From the NCBI GenBank assembly GCA_020354665.1, contig CP070653.1, positions 1,280,083 to 1,344,082 of the forward strand: DNA of 64,000 bases. The letters run 5' to 3'. Numbering within the stretch: the stretch's first letter is position 1; each line of letters starts with the position of its first letter. Position numbers and translations under genes: made by a program. Origin of the DNA: Burkholderiales bacterium. Its GTDB lineage: Bacteria; Pseudomonadota; Gammaproteobacteria; Burkholderiales; Burkholderiaceae_C. The notes below the pieces were generated by a model, which saw only the letters and a program-made list of their open reading frames with translations, had not been told where the DNA came from and made no database searches. Below, piece by piece: positions 38,224 through 47,437 of this stretch.

Positions 38224-39084
38224 ATGCGCTGGCTGAAGTCCTTGTCCACGATGCAGATCGCGCTGCTGATCTCGCTGGGCGTGCATGGCGCGGTATTGAC
38301 AATCCGGTTCGTCGACCCCGAGGGCTTCAACCGCGTGTTCCAGGACACCGCGCTCGAGGTGGTCCTGGTGAACACCCGCTCGGGCGAACGGCCAGACAAG
38401 GCCCAGGCGCTCGCCCAGGCCAACCTGGCCGGCGGCGGCGATGCCGACCGCGGGCGCGCCACCTCTCCGCTGCCGCCATCGGCGCAGGTGGAACTGGGCG
38501 AAGCCGACGACGAGCAGCGGCGACAGCTCGAGCAGATGCAGCAGCAACAGCACCAGCTTCTGGCCCGCTTGCGCCGCGAGATGGCGATGCTGCTTCTGCC
38601 CGATCCGCGCCGCGAGGAGCAAGGCACGCCAGGGGAGCGCGATCCCGACGAGCGGGTGCGTCAGGCGGTGCAACAGCTCGCCGAGATTGAGAAGCGCATC
38701 AATGCACAGAACCAGCGGCCGCGCAAGCGATTCATCAGCCCGGCCACCAGCGAAGTGGCCTACGCGCTGTACTACGACGGCTTGCGCCGCATGATCGAGG
38801 ATCGCGGCACGCGCAACTTCCCCGTGCAAAACGGACGCAAGCTCTACGGCGAGTTGATCATGAACATCGTCATCGACGCTCGTGGTCAGGTCGTCGACAC
38901 CGAGATCGTCCGAACCTCGGGATCGCGCGTGCTCGACTCGCGGGCGGCCGCGATCGTGCGGGCCGCCGCCCCGTTCGGTGCATTCAGCACATCGATGCAA
39001 CGCGAAGCAGATCAACTCGTGGTGACGTCGCGCTTCCGCTTCACGCGTGACGATGGACTCGAGACATCGATGACGGAGCGGTGA
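38224..39084 (+). CDS. TonB-like energy transducer protein
   Basis: A 286-residue inner-membrane protein with one N-terminal transmembrane helix (residues ~10-27, MQIALLISLGVHGAVLTIRF). It continues with a Gln/Glu/Arg-rich predicted coiled coil (roughly residues 90-165). The C-terminal domain resembles TonB: YGELIMNIVIDARGQVV (from YGELIM to GQVV) followed by SGSRVLDSRAAAIVRAAAPFGAF. The proline-rich spacer of classical TonB is short. No exbB/exbD or receptor gene is adjacent, so the energised partner is unknown. It lies between the RNB nuclease and mtgA genes, without aroE, which often occupies the next position in related genomes. Confidence 0.82.
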   Translation: MRWLKSLSTMQIALLISLGVHGAVLTIRFVDPEGFNRVFQDTALEVVLVNTRSGERPDKAQALAQANLAGGGDADRGRATSPLPPSAQVELGEADDEQRRQLEQMQQQQHQLLARLRREMAMLLLPDPRREEQGTPGERDPDERVRQAVQQLAEIEKRINAQNQRPRKRFISPATSEVAYALYYDGLRRMIEDRGTRNFPVQNGRKLYGELIMNIVIDARGQVVDTEIVRTSGSRVLDSRAAAIVRAAAPFGAFSTSMQREADQLVVTSRFRFTRDDGLETSMTER

Positions 39085-39208
39085 CGGTGGTGCACGGCAT
39101 CCACGGCACCGCCGCCGCTGCGACCCCGCTGCAGCCCGTTCGCGCGCCGCGCCGTTGCTGCCGTTGCGCCGGCCGCAGCGGCAGGCCGTCTGCCGGCAGG
39201 CTCTCGCC

Positions 39209-40021
39209 ATGATCGACCGACATCCGTTTCCGACGAAGTCCAACCGCCGGTGGCGCGGGTGGCGCCGATTTGGGCGGCCGCTCGGGGTCTTCGTGCTCGT
39301 CCTGTTCACGTTGCAGGGCGTCTTTGCGCTGCGCATCGCCCTGATGACGGTGTTCGATCCTCGGTCGACGACATTCCAGCGTTCCGAGGTCTGGCGCCTC
39401 CTCCGCGCGGATGGGCGCATGCGCTGGCGCCAGCAGTGGGTCGACTACGACCACATCTCGCCGCACCTGAAGCGGGCGGTCATTGCGTCGGAGGACGCCG
39501 GCTTCGCCGAGCACAGCGGCGTCGAATGGGACGCGATCGAGAACGCGTGGGAGCGCAACCTGCGTGCAGAGGCAATGGCCGCGCGGACCGATGCACGCGC
39601 TGAACGGCGCGAGGCGGAGGGAAGCGCGCGCGCCTTGCCACGCAGCCAGCCACGCATCGTCGGCGGTTCGACGATCACCCAACAGCTGGCGAAGAACCTG
39701 TTTCTCTCCGGCGAGCGCAGCGTCGTGCGCAAGGCGCAGGAATTCGTGCTCACCCTGATGCTCGAGGCCCTGCTGACGAAGCAGCGCATCCTCGAGATCT
39801 ACTTGAACAGCGTCGAGTGGGGTGAAGGGGTGTTCGGTGCGCAGGCCGCTGCGCGTCACTACTTCGGCCTTGATGCGCAGCACCTTTCACCGGTGCAGGC
39901 GGCACGCCTGGCCGTGATGCTGCCAGCGCCCAAGCGCTTCGAGAAGCGACCCGGCTCGGCCTATGTCACCGGGCGCGCGGCGACCATCGTTGCGCGGATG
40001 CCGACAGTGGAGCTGCCGTGA
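39209..40021 (+). CDS. mtgA: Monofunctional biosynthetic peptidoglycan transglycosylase
   Basis: Polymerises lipid II into glycan strands at the inner membrane. The 270-residue protein has one N-terminal transmembrane helix (~23-45) and a GT51 domain with AVIASEDAGFAEHSGVEWDAI (the catalytic Glu in ASEDAGFAEH), GGSTITQQLAKNLFLSGERS, KAQEFVLTLMLEALLTKQRILE (donor-site region) and YLNSVEWGEGVFGAQAAARHYF. An insert of ~30 charged/Ala residues (about residues 120-150) between the catalytic segment and GGSTITQQ is longer than in E. coli MtgA. The ATG at 39209 precedes a basic cytoplasmic N-terminus. Confidence 0.96.
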   Translation: MIDRHPFPTKSNRRWRGWRRFGRPLGVFVLVLFTLQGVFALRIALMTVFDPRSTTFQRSEVWRLLRADGRMRWRQQWVDYDHISPHLKRAVIASEDAGFAEHSGVEWDAIENAWERNLRAEAMAARTDARAERREAEGSARALPRSQPRIVGGSTITQQLAKNLFLSGERSVVRKAQEFVLTLMLEALLTKQRILEIYLNSVEWGEGVFGAQAAARHYFGLDAQHLSPVQAARLAVMLPAPKRFEKRPGSAYVTGRAATIVARMPTVELP

Positions 40022-40049
40022 TGGCCGCACGGGGTTCGAGGGGCGCATC

Positions 40050-40652
40050 GTGAACGGCCGGGCGACTGTCGAAATCGCCGCGGTGGCCGCGCGCCTCGTC
40101 GTCGAGGAGGGCCTGGAGTACGGCCCGGCCAAGCGCAAGGCGGCTCGGATGCTCGGTCGCAGCGCAGCGCGCGGCGGGGCCATGCCGGACAACGACGACA
40201 TCGAGGACGAGGTGCGGTCCTACCTGGCGCTGTTCCATGCCGACACGCAGCCGGCCGAGTTGGACGCGTTGCGGCGGGTGGCGCTCGACTGGATGCAGCG
40301 GCTAGCGGAGTTTCGTCCGCATCTCACTGGCGCTGCCTGGCGTGGCACGGCGACCCGCCTGTCGTCGGTTCACATTGAGCTGTTCTGCGACGATCCGAAG
40401 TCCGCCGAGATCGCACTGATCAACCAGGGCGTACGCTTCGCTGCAGTTGGCACCGGTGGGTCGAGCGGCGGAAGCGGATCCGCGCTGTCGCTGCAGGCGC
40501 CCAGCGCCGAGCTGGGCGAGCCGGTCACCGTGGTGCTGACCATCCTCGACCACGACGACTTGCGCGGCGCGCTGCGGCCCGACCACCGCGGTCGCAGCGA
40601 GCGCGGCGACCGCTCGGCGCTGCAGCGGCTGATCGCGCAGGAGCGCGCTTGA
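40050..40652 (+). CDS. Conserved hypothetical protein
   Basis: I do not recognise the family with certainty. The 200-residue product is soluble. The N-terminal half is helical and charged (AAVAARLVVEEGLEYGPAKRKAARML with an acidic NDDIEDEVRSYLALF). The second half is predicted beta-rich with VHIELFCDDPKSAEIALINQG and PVTVVLTILDHDDL. The GTG start at 40050 is supported by GAGGGG seven bases upstream. It follows mtgA by 28 bp, and its stop overlaps the TTG start of the tlpA-like gene, so the two are probably translationally coupled. Such genes recur beside tlpA in Burkholderiales. Confidence 0.75.
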   Translation: MNGRATVEIAAVAARLVVEEGLEYGPAKRKAARMLGRSAARGGAMPDNDDIEDEVRSYLALFHADTQPAELDALRRVALDWMQRLAEFRPHLTGAAWRGTATRLSSVHIELFCDDPKSAEIALINQGVRFAAVGTGGSSGGSGSALSLQAPSAELGEPVTVVLTILDHDDLRGALRPDHRGRSERGDRSALQRLIAQERA

Positions 40653-41176
40653 ATCAGCTCCGGCGCCGTCTCCTGGTGGCGGCCACCAGCGCCTGTGCGG
40701 CCGCAGCGGGCGTTTGGTGGTGGGCACGCTCGCGGAGCGCAGAGCGCGACCAGTCGGCGGTCGAAGCGCTGCTGAGTCAGCGGTTTCAGCGCCCACAGGG
40801 CGGTGAGCTCGACCTTTCGGGAATGCGCGGGCGGCTCCTCGTCGTCAACTTCTGGGCCACCTGGTGTCCACCGTGCGTGCGCGAAATGCCGCAACTCGAT
40901 CGCTTTCACCAAACGATACGCGACCGACCGGGGCAGGTCATTGGCCTGGCCATCGATGCGCCGATGGCGGTGCGCGAATTCCTTGCCCGGATTCCGGTGG
41001 GTTTTCCGATCGGTCTCGCGGGGCTGGAAGGCACCGAATTGATGCGACAACTTGGCAACGATGCCGGTGCGCTTCCTTTCACGGTCATGATCGATCCGCG
41101 CGGGCAGATCGCGTGGCGCAAGCTCGGTGAGACAACCATGGAGGAGTTGCTGGCGCGGGCCGAGCGCACTCGGTAG
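40649..41176 (+). CDS. TlpA-family thioredoxin-like protein
   Basis: Periplasmic thiol-disulfide oxidoreductase, 175 residues. An N-terminal signal or anchor (residues ~5-27, Ala/Trp-rich after an RRR stretch) precedes an AhpC/TSA-thioredoxin fold with the active site NFWATWCPPCVREMP (WCPPC) and the cis-Pro segment ALPFTVMIDPRG. It probably acts as a reductase in cytochrome c maturation or in general periplasmic thiol reduction. The TTG start at 40649 overlaps the stop of the preceding gene (TTGA) and has AGGAG seven bases upstream, which decides it. accB follows after 255 bp. Confidence 0.92.
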   Translation: MNQLRRRLLVAATSACAAAAGVWWWARSRSAERDQSAVEALLSQRFQRPQGGELDLSGMRGRLLVVNFWATWCPPCVREMPQLDRFHQTIRDRPGQVIGLAIDAPMAVREFLARIPVGFPIGLAGLEGTELMRQLGNDAGALPFTVMIDPRGQIAWRKLGETTMEELLARAERTR

Positions 41177-41431
41177 GGCCACTATCCTTGACTTTTTCTT
41201 CCTAAATGGAGCCGATCTGGCGCTAAATCGGCGTAAAGTCGGCGAGGTCATAGGCAGCCGGCCCGGCCGCGACGCACAATGCTGCCGAGCCGCCGATGAT
41301 GCGTGGCGCGTTGCCGCGAAGAAAAAGGGGAGCAGTTCGGTGCAGATCGCGGCGCGAAACTGTCACAGGACCGTCGCAGCGCGGCCGATGCGGCTAGCCA
41401 ACGCGATGCACCTGGCGCTGGAGGGACCTTC

Positions 41432-41920
41432 ATGGATCTTCGCAAACTCAAGACGTTGATCGACCTCGTCTCGGAGTCGAACATTGCTGAGCTTGAGATC
41501 ACCGAGGCGGACGGCAAGGTGCGCATCGTCAAATCTGACGCCAGCCGTTCCACGGCGCCCGGCGTGCCACCGCTGGCGGTGGCTTTCCCGCCGTCGCAGC
41601 TTGCACCGACCACCGCCGTGGAGAGCGCGCCGACCCCGCGCGTTTCGCCGCTCGCCGCCACTGCGGAGACCTTGGAGCCGCCGGTCGGCCACGTCATCAA
41701 GTCGCCGATGGTCGGGACCTTCTACCGTTCCGCCAGTCCGGGGTCGAAGGCGTTCGTCGAACTCGGTCAGCAGGTCAAGGCGGGCGAGCCGATCTGCATC
41801 ATCGAGGCGATGAAGATCATGAACGAGATCGAGTCCGACGCGAACGGCACGGTCAAGGAGATCCTGGTCGAGAACGGGCAGGCGGTGGAGTTCGGCCAGC
41901 CGCTTTTCGTCATCGAGTGA
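41432..41920 (+). CDS. accB: Biotin carboxyl carrier protein of acetyl-CoA carboxylase
   Basis: Carries biotin between the carboxylase and transcarboxylase sites in fatty acid synthesis. The 162-residue protein has the N-terminal [23 protein letters not shown] (from MDLRKL to AELEI), an Ala/Pro/Thr-rich linker (~45-85), and the biotinyl domain with [15 protein letters not shown] and the biotinylated Lys in [12 protein letters not shown]. The ATG at 41432 has the strong site GGAGGG. The 255-bp leader holds no gene; it includes an AT-richer patch at 41185-41235 that may be the promoter. aroQ, often found here in related genomes, is absent. accC follows 16 bp downstream. Confidence 0.97.
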   Translation: MDLRKLKTLIDLVSESNIAELEITEADGKVRIVKSDASRSTAPGVPPLAVAFPPSQLAPTTAVESAPTPRVSPLAATAETLEPPVGHVIKSPMVGTFYRSASPGSKAFVELGQQVKAGEPICIIEAMKIMNEIESDANGTVKEILVENGQAVEFGQPLFVIE

Positions 41921-41936
41921 GACCAGGATCGGCTCG

Positions 41937-43286
41937 ATGTTCAAGAAGATCCTGATCGCGAATCGCGGCGAGATTGCGCTGCGCATTCAGCGCGCCTGCC
42001 GCGAAATGGGCATCCAGACCGTGACCGTCTACTCGGAGGCCGACCGCGACGCCAAGTACGTCAAGCTCGCCGATGAGGCCGTGTGCATCGGCCCGCCGCC
42101 GTCCACCCACAGCTACCTCAACATGCCGGCCATCATTGCCGCCGCCGAGGTGACGGACGCCGAGGCCATCCACCCCGGCTATGGCTTCCTGAGCGAAAAC
42201 GCCGACTTTGCCGAGCGCGTGGAGCGCAGTGGGTTCGCCTTCATCGGACCGACGCCCGAGTCGATCCGGCTGATGGGCGACAAGGTATCGGCCAAACAGA
42301 CAATGCTCCGCTCTGGCGTGCCGTGCGTCCCCGGGTCCGATGGCGCGTTGCCCGAGGACGCCAAGGAGGTCGTTCGCACGGCCAAGGCGATCGGCTATCC
42401 GGTCATCATCAAGGCAGCAGGGGGCGGGGGTGGCCGCGGCATGCGGGTGGTCCACACCGAAGCCGCCCTGCAGCATGCCGTGCAGACCACGCGCACCGAG
42501 GCCGGCGCGGCCTTCGGCAACCCGGCCGTCTACATGGAAAAGTTCCTCGAGAACCCCCGCCATGTCGAGATCCAAGTGCTGGCCGACACGCACCGCAACG
42601 CTGTCTGGCTCGGCGAACGCGATTGTTCGATGCAGCGTCGCCACCAGAAGATCATCGAGGAAGCACCGGCGCCGGGCATCGCCCGTCGTGTGATCGAGCG
42701 GATCGGCGACCGCTGCGCCGGGGCATGCAAGAAGATCGGCTACCGGGGCGCGGGCACCTTCGAGTTCCTCTACCAAGACGGCGAATTCTTCTTCATCGAG
42801 ATGAACACGCGGGTCCAGGTGGAGCATCCGGTCACGGAGATGGTGACGGGTATCGACATCGTGCAGCAGCAGATCCGTGTGGCCGCGGGCGAGAAGCTGC
42901 CCTTTGGTCAGCGGCAGGTCCAGATGCGCGGCCACGCGATCGAGTGCCGGATCAACGCCGAGGACCCCTATCGGTTCACGCCGTCACCCGGGCGCATCAC
43001 GATGTGGCACGCGCCGGGTGGTCCCGGCGTGCGCGTCGATTCGCACGCCTACAGCAACTACTTCGTGCCACCGCACTACGATTCGATGATTGGCAAGATC
43101 ATTGTTTACGGAGACTCGCGTGAGCAGGCCCTCGCGCGGATGCGCATCGCCCTTTCGGAAATGGTCGTTGAAGGCATCCAGACCAACATCCCGCTGCACC
43201 GCGAACTGATGTTGGACGCCAAGTTCATCGAGGGCGGCACGAGCATCCACTACCTCGAGGACTGGCTGAACCAGCACCGGCGGTAA
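41937..43286 (+). CDS. accC: Biotin carboxylase subunit of acetyl-CoA carboxylase
   Basis: ATP-grasp enzyme that carboxylates the biotin on AccB with bicarbonate. The 449-residue protein has [22 protein letters not shown] ([13 protein letters not shown]), [15 protein letters not shown], the glycine-rich ATP loop [57 protein letters not shown] and ECRINAEDP. Length and motifs are standard. It is cotranscribed with accB and followed 21 bp later by prmA. Confidence 0.98.
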   Translation: MFKKILIANRGEIALRIQRACREMGIQTVTVYSEADRDAKYVKLADEAVCIGPPPSTHSYLNMPAIIAAAEVTDAEAIHPGYGFLSENADFAERVERSGFAFIGPTPESIRLMGDKVSAKQTMLRSGVPCVPGSDGALPEDAKEVVRTAKAIGYPVIIKAAGGGGGRGMRVVHTEAALQHAVQTTRTEAGAAFGNPAVYMEKFLENPRHVEIQVLADTHRNAVWLGERDCSMQRRHQKIIEEAPAPGIARRVIERIGDRCAGACKKIGYRGAGTFEFLYQDGEFFFIEMNTRVQVEHPVTEMVTGIDIVQQQIRVAAGEKLPFGQRQVQMRGHAIECRINAEDPYRFTPSPGRITMWHAPGGPGVRVDSHAYSNYFVPPHYDSMIGKIIVYGDSREQALARMRIALSEMVVEGIQTNIPLHRELMLDAKFIEGGTSIHYLEDWLNQHRR

Positions 43287-43307
43287 GCCCCGATCAGGCG
43301 CGCGGCG

Positions 43308-44207
43308 ATGCACGAGCTGGTACTGGTGACCGGCGAGCAAGGCGTCGAGATGCTGTGCGACTCATTGCTTGAGCTTGGCGCGCACTCGGTTTCCGTCGAG
43401 GACGCGGACGCCGGGACGGCCGGCGAGTGCGCCCTGTTCGGCGAACCCAACAGCCCCGTAGCGGCAACGGCCTGGCAGCGATCGATCGTGCGTGCACTGT
43501 TCGACGATGAGTGCGCTGCGCACGCGGCGGCGGCCTTCGTGCTGGCACAGCAGCTGCCCGGCGCGGTGCAGGTCGCATCGATTGCCCTCGTGCCGGAGCA
43601 GGATTGGGTCCAGCTGTCGCAAGCCCAGTTCAAACCGGTCGCGATCACCCCGACGTTCTGGGTCGTACCGACTTGGCATGACCCGCCCGCCGCCGCACAA
43701 AGGGTGATCCGCATGGATCCGGGACGCGCGTTTGGCACTGGCACACATCCGACGACACGCCTGTGCCTGCGCTGGATCGCGCATTCGGCACCACGGTGCG
43801 CGGCCCGCTGGGTTCGTGTGCTCGACTATGGCTGCGGCTCGGGGATCCTCGCGATCGGCGCGGCGCTGTTCGGTGCCAGGCAGATCGATGCAGTCGACAT
43901 TGATCCGGCGGCGATCGCTGCGACATGCGCGAACGCGCGCGCCAACGGCGTTGATCTGCGCGCCGCATCGCCCGACAGCGCGCACGGCGCCTATGACCTC
44001 GTCCTAGCGAACATCCTGGCCACGCCACTGAAATTGCTCGCCCCCGTGCTGGCCGGCTACGTCGGCAGGGGTGGGCAGCTGGTACTGTCGGGGATTCTCG
44101 AGCGGCAAGCCGTTGATCTTTGCGAGGCCTACGCACCGTGGCTCGCGCTCGAAATCGCTGATCGCGACGAGGGCTGGGTCCTGATGGCCGGGCAACGCGC
44201 AGCGTGA
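43308..44207 (+). CDS. prmA: Ribosomal protein L11 methyltransferase
   Basis: Trimethylates ribosomal protein L11. The 299-residue protein has an N-terminal L11-binding domain, a linker with VVPTWHDPP, the substrate-recognition DPGRAFGTGTHPTTRLCL, the SAM motif LDYGCGSGILAIGAALFGA and the catalytic-site segment LVLANILATPL. Length agrees with the family. It follows accC by 21 bp and precedes a zinc-ribbon DUF3426 gene, the standard accBC-prmA order of betaproteobacteria. Confidence 0.97.
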   Translation: MHELVLVTGEQGVEMLCDSLLELGAHSVSVEDADAGTAGECALFGEPNSPVAATAWQRSIVRALFDDECAAHAAAAFVLAQQLPGAVQVASIALVPEQDWVQLSQAQFKPVAITPTFWVVPTWHDPPAAAQRVIRMDPGRAFGTGTHPTTRLCLRWIAHSAPRCAARWVRVLDYGCGSGILAIGAALFGARQIDAVDIDPAAIAATCANARANGVDLRAASPDSAHGAYDLVLANILATPLKLLAPVLAGYVGRGGQLVLSGILERQAVDLCEAYAPWLALEIADRDEGWVLMAGQRAA

Positions 44208-44246
44208 GACTGCCGCGAAGCCGAGCGCGCGTGGCATGATTCTGCG

Positions 44247-45371
44247 ATGAGTCTGGCCACCCGTTGCACCGCCTGCGGCACGGTGTTCCGTGTCGTCCAG
44301 GATCAGCTCAAGGTTTCCGACGGATGGGTCCGTTGCGGACGGTGCGGCGAGGTCTTCAATGCGCTGGAAGGCCTGTTCGACCTCGAGCGCGACGCTCCGC
44401 CGCAGTGGCCGGCCAGCGCCTTCGCCCCGGAGCCCGGCGTCACCGGCACGTCGGTGAGCGGGCGCGCTCCGCTCGACGCTGCGGCGCCACCGTCCGTTGT
44501 GCAGTCCGTCGAGACCACCCAGGCCAGCGGCGAGGCAACGGACCAGACCGAGGCCGTCGCCACCGGCTCGTCTGACCTTGAGATCGATCTCTTCCTCGAG
44601 CCGGCTGAGGAGCACACCTCGACACCAGGCGAGCTGTTCGACGCGCTGATCGAGAGTCGCCCCAGCCTGCTGGGCCTGGACAGCGCGGCTTCGCAGCCTT
44701 CCTCTGGCGCGGAACAGGAATCGAGCGGCGGTTTCGCCGATGCCCGATTCAACACCGAGTTCTCCACGGTCGGCGACACCGCGGGCAGCGATGGACAGTC
44801 GACGGTCGCCCTCGCGGACACTGCGCTGACCGGGCCTGCGCGCGAAGAGGCCCCGCCAACGGCCGCATTCCTGCGCGACGCCGAGCGCGCGGCCAGATGG
44901 CAACGACCTGCGATGCGTGCGACGCTGGCGCTGCTTGCGCTTGCACTGATGATCGCCTTCGTTGCGCAGGTCACGCTGCATTTCCATGATCGGCTTGTCG
45001 CAGCCTTTCCTGCACTGGCCGGCCCCGTGGAGCGGCTGTGCTCAGCGGCTGGTTGCACGATAGGCCCGCCGCTGCAGATCAACGCAGTGCGCGTCGAAAG
45101 TAGCGGCCTGACCGAGACGGCAAACAGGAGCGGCTATCGGCTGTCGCTGACATTACGCAACCGGGCGGAACATGTTGTCGCGACGCCGTCGATCGACCTG
45201 AGGCTGACCGACAGCAACGGCCAGCTGGTCGCAAGACGCGTCATCAATCCAAGCGAGTTCGGTGCGAACTCCGCGACGCTGGCGCCATCTACTGACACGT
45301 CCCTGCAAGCCAACCTTTCCGTCGGGGAAATACGCATCGCCGGTTACGCTGTTGAATTGTTCTATCCCTGA
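44247..45371 (+). CDS. Zinc-ribbon DUF3426 membrane protein
   Basis: A 374-residue protein of unknown function. The N-terminal MJ0042-type zinc ribbon has TRCTACGTVFRV and VRCGRCGEVFNAL, two CxxC knuckles at residues ~7-10 and ~30-33. A long Ala/Ser/Thr/Glu-rich low-complexity stretch follows (~50-210). One transmembrane helix lies at ~223-245, followed by a beta-rich DUF3426 domain with SAAGCTIGPPL and LSLTLRNRAEHVVATPSIDL (LTLRNRAEHVVA). The topology implies a cytoplasmic zinc ribbon and a periplasmic C-terminal domain. It is adjacent to prmA, as in many betaproteobacteria. Confidence 0.88.
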   Translation: MSLATRCTACGTVFRVVQDQLKVSDGWVRCGRCGEVFNALEGLFDLERDAPPQWPASAFAPEPGVTGTSVSGRAPLDAAAPPSVVQSVETTQASGEATDQTEAVATGSSDLEIDLFLEPAEEHTSTPGELFDALIESRPSLLGLDSAASQPSSGAEQESSGGFADARFNTEFSTVGDTAGSDGQSTVALADTALTGPAREEAPPTAAFLRDAERAARWQRPAMRATLALLALALMIAFVAQVTLHFHDRLVAAFPALAGPVERLCSAAGCTIGPPLQINAVRVESSGLTETANRSGYRLSLTLRNRAEHVVATPSIDLRLTDSNGQLVARRVINPSEFGANSATLAPSTDTSLQANLSVGEIRIAGYAVELFYP

Positions 45372-45427
45372 GCCCTCGCGCAAGGGTTCGACGGCGCCAG
45401 TCGTGGCACCGCACCAATGGAGTCTTC

Positions 45428-46333
45428 ATGTCGGCGCTCGTTTGCGGTTCTCTTGCCTTCGACACCATCACCAACTTCCACGGACGATTCGCCCAGCAGA
45501 TCCTGCCCGAGCAGGTGCACATCCTCAACGTGTCGTTCCTCGTGCCGACGCTGCGGCGGGAGTTTGGCGGCTGCGCGGGCAACATCGCCTACACGCTCAG
45601 GCAGCTCGGCGGCGACCCGCTGGTCATGGCCACCCTCGGCGCCGACGGCGCGGACTACCTCGAGCGATTGCGCAGTTGGGGCCTGAACGTGCAATACGTC
45701 CGCGAGATCAGCGAAACGTATACGGCGCAGGCCATCATCATCACCGACGCCGACAACAACCAGATCACGGCATTTCACCCCGGGGCGATGCAGCATGCAC
45801 ATCTGACGCCGTTCGCGCCGGCGGCCGGCGTGGCGATCGGAATCATCGCGCCGGACGGCCGCGACGCGATGGTTGCGCACGCCCAGCAGCTGTGCGACGC
45901 CGGCGTGCCATTCATCTTCGATCCAGGGCAGGGCCTGCCGATGTTCGAAGCCGTCGAGTTGCGGAGGTTCATCGAACAGGCGACCTGGCTGGCGCTCAAC
46001 GACTATGAAGCCCGCATGCTCTGCGAGCGTACCGGCGAATCGCTCGAGGCGCTCTCGCGCTCGCGGCTCAAGGGAATCATCGTGACGCTCGGGGCCGACG
46101 GCTGCGAACTCTGGGAGAACGGCCGTCGCCGCCACATCCCTGGCGTCGAAGCCGCCGAGGTCGTCGATCCGACTGGCTGCGGCGATGCGTTCCGGGCGGC
46201 ACTGCTTTACGGACTCGAGCGCGGGTGGCCGCTTGACCGTTGCGCCGTGTTGGGTAACCGAATTGGCGCGCAAAAAATCGCGCATCGCGGCGGCCAGAAC
46301 CACCGGCTGGATCTGACAAACCTAGCGTTGTGA
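45428..46333 (+). CDS. PfkB-family carbohydrate/adenosine kinase
   Basis: A 301-residue ribokinase-fold kinase. The N-terminal region has FDTITNFHGRF, FGGCAGNIAYTLRQLGGDPLV (FGGCAGNIAYTL is the first signature), AFHPGAM and FDPGQGLPMF. The ATP site has IVTLGADGCELWEN and VVDPTGCGDAFRAALL with the catalytic Asp. It is related to proteins annotated as adenosine kinase in proteobacteria, but the substrate cannot be settled from sequence. The ATG at 45428 follows GGAGTCTTC. It is 56 bp downstream of the DUF3426 gene and may share its transcript. Confidence 0.87.
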   Translation: MSALVCGSLAFDTITNFHGRFAQQILPEQVHILNVSFLVPTLRREFGGCAGNIAYTLRQLGGDPLVMATLGADGADYLERLRSWGLNVQYVREISETYTAQAIIITDADNNQITAFHPGAMQHAHLTPFAPAAGVAIGIIAPDGRDAMVAHAQQLCDAGVPFIFDPGQGLPMFEAVELRRFIEQATWLALNDYEARMLCERTGESLEALSRSRLKGIIVTLGADGCELWENGRRRHIPGVEAAEVVDPTGCGDAFRAALLYGLERGWPLDRCAVLGNRIGAQKIAHRGGQNHRLDLTNLAL

Positions 46334-46535
46334 TTTCGATCGACGGCGCAGTTGCACGTGTACCGCAGCCGGTGTGACGGAAGACCCCGAATTCGCGACA
46401 CAGTCGGAAACGCGCGGACAGCCACCCGCACCGGTCGGAAGTTGTTCACAGCGCGCAGATTGCATCCACGCCACACTCGCCTCCACCAGTCATGCCGGGT
46501 GTCGTCGCGCCTGGCCACTTGCTTGTGGAGGTCGA

Positions 46536-46907
46536 ATGGATACGATGCAGTTGATGATCATCGCCGGCGCGGGGGTCGTGCTCACTGCCATCGGCGTGTG
46601 GGCCGGTCGCTGGTCGCTCGCACCGCGCGAAGCGGAACTGATGCAGCGCATCGCACGGCTCGAGAAAGCGCGACAGACCGCGCAGGAACGCAGCCAGCAA
46701 GCGCGGCGGCAGATCGAGATCTTGCAGCAGGAGATCTCCTCGCATCATAAGGCGCGCTCCGAAGCCCTGAGCGCCCGCAAACGCGCGCGCGATCTCAGCG
46801 ATGCCCTGGATGCAGAGCAGACCCTCGTGCTGCCCGGCCGAAGCAACGACGGTTTCAGCCTGTCGCGGCTTCCGCCCAGCGGCTTTGCCGACACCCAGCC
46901 CGCTTGA
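46536..46907 (+). CDS. Small membrane-anchored coiled-coil protein, hypothetical
   Basis: Not a recognised family. The 123-residue product has one N-terminal transmembrane helix (residues ~5-23, LMIIAGAGVVLTAIGVWAG) and a long Arg/Gln/Glu-rich helix with coiled-coil character (~30-95). The tail ends DGFSLSRLPPSGFADTQPA. TGGAGG seven bases before the ATG at 46536 strongly supports translation. It lies 202 bp after the sugar-kinase gene on the same strand; it may have its own promoter. The layout recalls small inner-membrane scaffold proteins, but no function can be assigned. Confidence 0.7.
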   Translation: MDTMQLMIIAGAGVVLTAIGVWAGRWSLAPREAELMQRIARLEKARQTAQERSQQARRQIEILQQEISSHHKARSEALSARKRARDLSDALDAEQTLVLPGRSNDGFSLSRLPPSGFADTQPA

Positions 46908-47437
46908 TAATTCGCTCGACTTCTTTGGGGCGCTCGCCAACGCGGTACGGTCGTTGAAACCCAGCGAGGGCCCCGTGGAGCAAGCGGCGCGGTCGGGCAC
47001 GGCCAGCCCCGATAGGGGTCCACCGAGGCAGGGCACGATTCGACTACTCGATCAAGTCCTGCGTCGTTGCATACCAAGCGGCCCATCCGATCCCAGGCCC
47101 GGCCATTTCCTGCTCGGGCACAAGAGCCACGCGCCGAACGAATCCCGTTGCCTTATTCCCCTGGACGGCGCAGTCGGGCCACGGGGGTCTATCAGGTAGT
47201 TCGAAGCATGAGCCGCCCGGCGCGGAATTCCGCGCCGAGCGGAGGAGCGTAGGACCCGCATGACGCGCAAGCACAGTGCGGTGGTCCAGTCTCCGACAGA
47301 GGGAAGCGCAGCAAACGAAAAGACCCGGCCGAAGCCGGGTCTGCACTACGCTGCAGCGCAGCGGCGGCGCACGTGCCGCCGTCAGCTCAACCGCCTAGCC
47401 ACCCTTGAGGGCTGCTGTCGCGGCGGTCTCGAGCCCG
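46908..47437. other. Intergenic region between a hypothetical gene and the histone-like gene
   Basis: No credible gene. The plus-strand reading frame at 47260-47484 (Arg/Cys-rich) lacks a ribosome-binding site and overlaps the antisense of the histone gene. The main feature is the rho-independent terminator at 47313-47341 that serves the minus-strand histone gene. The rest shows nothing I can interpret. Confidence 0.5.
47313..47341 (-). terminator. Rho-independent terminator of the histone H1-like gene
   Basis: On the minus strand a perfect 8-bp stem (GACCCGGC/GCCGGGTC) closes a TTCG tetraloop at 47322-47341 and is followed directly by TTTTCGTTT. It lies about 100 bases after the stop codon of the histone-like gene. 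This is the clearest intrinsic terminator in the window together with the one after the tRNA gene. Confidence 0.88.

Noticed and set aside
37164-39420. Long minus-strand frames opposite the RNB nuclease and TonB-like genes
   Set aside because: Low-complexity Arg/Leu/Glu-rich translations; the plus-strand genes have clear family motifs.
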